Shown piece by piece: positions 38,363 through 40,214 of a DNA stretch of 40,214 nt. Source of the stretch: an uncultured Eubacteriales bacterium (GTDB taxonomy: Bacteria; Bacillota; Clostridia; Oscillospirales; Oscillospiraceae); the NCBI GenBank assembly GCA_900547315.1, contig URGI01000007.1:1-40214 (forward strand), read 5' to 3'. The first letter of the stretch is position 1. Each line of letters opens with the position of its first letter. The position numbers were made by a program, and so were the translations under genes. The notes below the pieces were generated by a model. The model saw only the letters and a list, made by a program, of their open reading frames with translations, had not been told where the DNA came from and did not search any database.

Positions 38363-39945
38363 TACTTGTGAGAAATCTGCGGCTCGCGCCGGAGCAGCCG
38401 CTTGATGCGCTGCGCGGTCCGGCCGCAAAAAAGCTACGTATTCCGGAGCGGGAAATAAAAGAGCTGAAGCTCGTGAAGCGTTCGCTTGACGCGCGGAAGA
38501 AGAGCGACATTCACTATGTCTGTGCCGTGGCGGCGGCGCTTCATGGTGATGAGCAGAAAGCGATCGCCCACGCAAAGAGCGCAGACGTGAGCGAATATGC
38601 GGAGCCGGTGTATGATATCCCGCATGTCGCCGCGCCGGAGAAGCGGCCGGTCATCGTCGGCTTCGGCCCCGCGGGCATGTTTGCGGCGCTTGTGCTGGCA
38701 AAGGCCGGAGCGCGGCCGATCGTGCTTGAGCGCGGCATGGACGCGGTCAGCCGCAAGAAAGCGGTGGACGCGCTGCGCGCGGGCGGGGAGCTGCAGCCGG
38801 AGAGCAACGTGCAGTTCGGCGAGGGCGGCGCGGGAACCTTTTCTGACGGAAAGCTCAACACCGGCACGAAGGATCGGCGAATGGGCTGGATGCTGCGCGA
38901 GTTTGCCGCGCACGGCGCGCCGGAGAGCGTCATCTACGACGCGAAGCCTCATATCGGCACGGATATTCTGATAGACGTCGTGCAGAACATCCGCCGCGAG
39001 ATCATCGCCCTCGGCGGAGAGGTGCGCTTCGGGCACCGGCTGGAGCGGCTGAACTTCGCGTGCGGGCGGCTCACCGGCGCGGTCGTCCATTGCGCGGAGA
39101 ATGAGTATACCCTGCCCTGCGAGCGGCTGATACTTGCCATCGGCCATTCGGCGCGCGACACCTTTGAGAACCTGAACGCGCAGGGCGTGCCGATGCAGCC
39201 GAAGCCGTTTTCCATGGGTGTACGCATAGAGCACCTGCAAAAAAACATCGACCTTGCGCAGTACGGGCGCGAGCGCGGCGATCTGCCTGCGGCGGACTAT
39301 TCGCTGAACGTCCACCTGCCCGACGGCACAAGCGCCTATACCTTCTGCATGTGCCCCGGCGGCGAGGTGTTCGCCGCGGCGTCCGAGACGGGCGGCGTTG
39401 TCACCAACGGCATGAGCTATTCGCGGCGCGACGGCGAGAACGCAAATTCCGCCCTGCTCGTCACGCTGCACACCGAGGATTTTCCGGACAAGAGCACTCT
39501 CGGCGGAATGTACTGGCAGCGCGAGATCGAGCGCGCGGCCTACGCCGTCAGCGGCAGCTACTGCGCACCGGCGCAGCTTGCGGGGGATTTCCTCGCGCAC
39601 CGCGCGAGCACAGGCGCAGGCGAGGTGAAACCCAGCTACCGCCCGGGCGTGGCCTGGTGTGAGCTGCACGACGTGCTTCCGGAACGGATAACGTCGGTGC
39701 TGGAAAAGGCGATACCGGAGCTTGGGAAGAAGCTTCACGGGTTCGACGCGCCGGATGCGGTGCTGACCGCGCCGGAGACGCGCTCGTCCTCGCCGGTGCG
39801 CATACTCCGAGGGGAAATACTGTCCTCGGCGATAGAGGGACTATACCCCTGCGGCGAGGGCGCGGGCTACGCGGGCGGGATATCCTCCGCCGCGGTAGAC
39901 GGAATGCGCTGCGCGGAAGCGGTGCTGAAAAATTATATACAATAA
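38359..39945 (+). CDS. FAD-dependent oxidoreductase of the COG2509 type
   Basis: The 528-residue protein has an N-terminal domain (1-75) with PLDALRGPAAKKLRIPEREIKELKLVKRSLDARKKSDIHYV. The FAD-binding site PVIVGFGPAGMFAALVLAKAGARPIVLERG follows (about 95-124). Further motifs are NVQFGEGGAGTFSDGKLNTGTKD, HIGTDIL, LAIGHSARDTFE, and the C-terminal GLYPCGEGAGYAGGISSAAVDGMRCAEAV. It is a widespread, uncharacterised flavoprotein family with an extra N-terminal RNA- or protein-binding-like domain. The start at 38359 overlaps the preceding stop (ATGA). It is the last gene of the ansA operon, ending before a terminator. Confidence 0.92.
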   Translation: MILVRNLRLAPEQPLDALRGPAAKKLRIPEREIKELKLVKRSLDARKKSDIHYVCAVAAALHGDEQKAIAHAKSADVSEYAEPVYDIPHVAAPEKRPVIVGFGPAGMFAALVLAKAGARPIVLERGMDAVSRKKAVDALRAGGELQPESNVQFGEGGAGTFSDGKLNTGTKDRRMGWMLREFAAHGAPESVIYDAKPHIGTDILIDVVQNIRREIIALGGEVRFGHRLERLNFACGRLTGAVVHCAENEYTLPCERLILAIGHSARDTFENLNAQGVPMQPKPFSMGVRIEHLQKNIDLAQYGRERGDLPAADYSLNVHLPDGTSAYTFCMCPGGEVFAAASETGGVVTNGMSYSRRDGENANSALLVTLHTEDFPDKSTLGGMYWQREIERAAYAVSGSYCAPAQLAGDFLAHRASTGAGEVKPSYRPGVAWCELHDVLPERITSVLEKAIPELGKKLHGFDAPDAVLTAPETRSSSPVRILRGEILSSAIEGLYPCGEGAGYAGGISSAAVDGMRCAEAVLKNYIQ

Positions 39946-39960
39946 TCCGGGAGCGAAAAA

Positions 39961-40008
39961 TCCCGCCGCAGGAGTCCTTATGAGCTGCCTGCGGCGGGAA
40001 CTTTATTT
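39961..40008. terminator. Terminator after the ansA operon
   Basis: A perfect 11-bp stem TCCCGCCGCAG (39961-39971) with its complement (39989-39999) is followed by CTTTATTT. It also faces the leftward regulator gene. Confidence 0.8.
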
Positions 40009-40214
40009 ATGGTTTGTATTTTGCGGCGCCAAACCTGCGCGAGCGATCAGGCTTTAATCCGAGAAAGTAGTCAGAAGGCACATTGTAAAAATCGCATAAT
40101 ACGACTAAGTGGCGCAGCGGAAATTCATTTGCACCGCGCTCATATCTGGCGTACATAGTTCGCGATGTGCCGAGAATCTGCGCAATCTGCTGCTGAATCA
40201 GGTCGTTATCCTCA
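40007..40214 (-). CDS. XRE-family HTH regulator, C-terminal part (5' end beyond window)
   Basis: The minus-strand frame ends at TAA (complement 40007-40009) and is open to the window edge. About 68 residues are visible: NDLIQQQIAQILGTSRTMYARYERGANEFPLRHLVVLCDFYNVPSDYFLGL, ending in KPDRSRRFGAAKYKP. This is the usual XRE helix-turn-helix, with recognition helix TSRTMYARYERG and the closing YFLGL. The first helix and start codon are outside the window. The protein may be only this domain. Targets are unknown. Confidence 0.88.
   Translation of the reverse strand, partial: EDNDLIQQQIAQILGTSRTMYARYERGANEFPLRHLVVLCDFYNVPSDYFLGLKPDRSRRFGAAKYKP

Noticed and set aside
1..40214. CRISPR array, tRNA or rRNA genes, prophage or integrative element
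   Set aside because: No regularly spaced repeats, cloverleaf-like sequences, rRNA segments or phage/conjugation genes were recognised on either strand by reading. A dedicated scan was not possible.

Overview
The window looks like a chromosomal segment of a GC-rich member of the Clostridia (Bacillota), probably of the Oscillospiraceae/Ruminococcaceae type. The support is gene content: a YlmC/YmxH-type sporulation protein, a GlgC+GlgD pair of ADP-glucose pyrophosphorylase subunits, a Noc/Spo0J-type ParB, an EpsC-type serine acetyltransferase, strong AGGAGG-like Shine-Dalgarno sites and consensus sigma-A promoters. No rRNA, tRNA, CRISPR array or prophage was seen. The taxonomic call is inference from these families, not from a marker phylogeny.

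Left edge (1-2100): the tail of an IS3-family insertion sequence is followed by an AT-rich scar and a truncated, frameshifted methyltransferase remnant. A convergent HTH regulator with a membrane domain follows. 2300-5500: the potassium uptake pair trkA-trkH, then a second trkH copy reduced to a pseudogene by large deletions. 5600-6400: rsmE and a strong terminator.

6500-14450 (all minus strand): a long colinear block prs - pth - glgC - glgD - glgP - psuK-like kinase - LUD protein. It joins PRPP synthesis, peptidyl-tRNA recycling, glycogen synthesis and breakdown, and a probable pseudouridine kinase. The matching pseudouridine-5'-phosphate glycosidase (psuG) is 13 kb away at 21.2 kb. 14600-22150: prfB (without the programmed frameshift), a YitT-type membrane protein, a secreted parvulin foldase, tcdA, a YhhN-type membrane protein, a DUF4349 lipoprotein and psuG. 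Most are separated by clear hairpin terminators.

22170-30480: a divergent AraC regulator and dicarboxylate/amino-acid symporter, then small genes (DUF951, GIY-YIG), rarA, a noc-like parB without parA, ylmC, a low-GC membrane protein, and hflX - GNAT - yigZ as an overlapping operon. 30480-33200: a dispersed intergenic repeat, a VanY-type carboxypeptidase divergent from an MBL hydrolase, and cysE/epsC preceded by a leader ORF.

33200-36000 (minus): a three-gene operon of VTC-type polyphosphate polymerase, DUF4956 membrane protein and a Cthe_2159-like beta-helix lipoprotein. This is the best candidate for a poorly described system. 36000-39950: type I asparaginase with two flavoproteins in one operon. 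The right edge cuts an XRE-type regulator. Most of the window is ordinary housekeeping sequence. The noteworthy signals are the VTC operon, the dispersed multi-stem repeat, RNA elements at ylmC and cysE, a 20-residue ORF with strong expression signals, and the decayed trkH copy.
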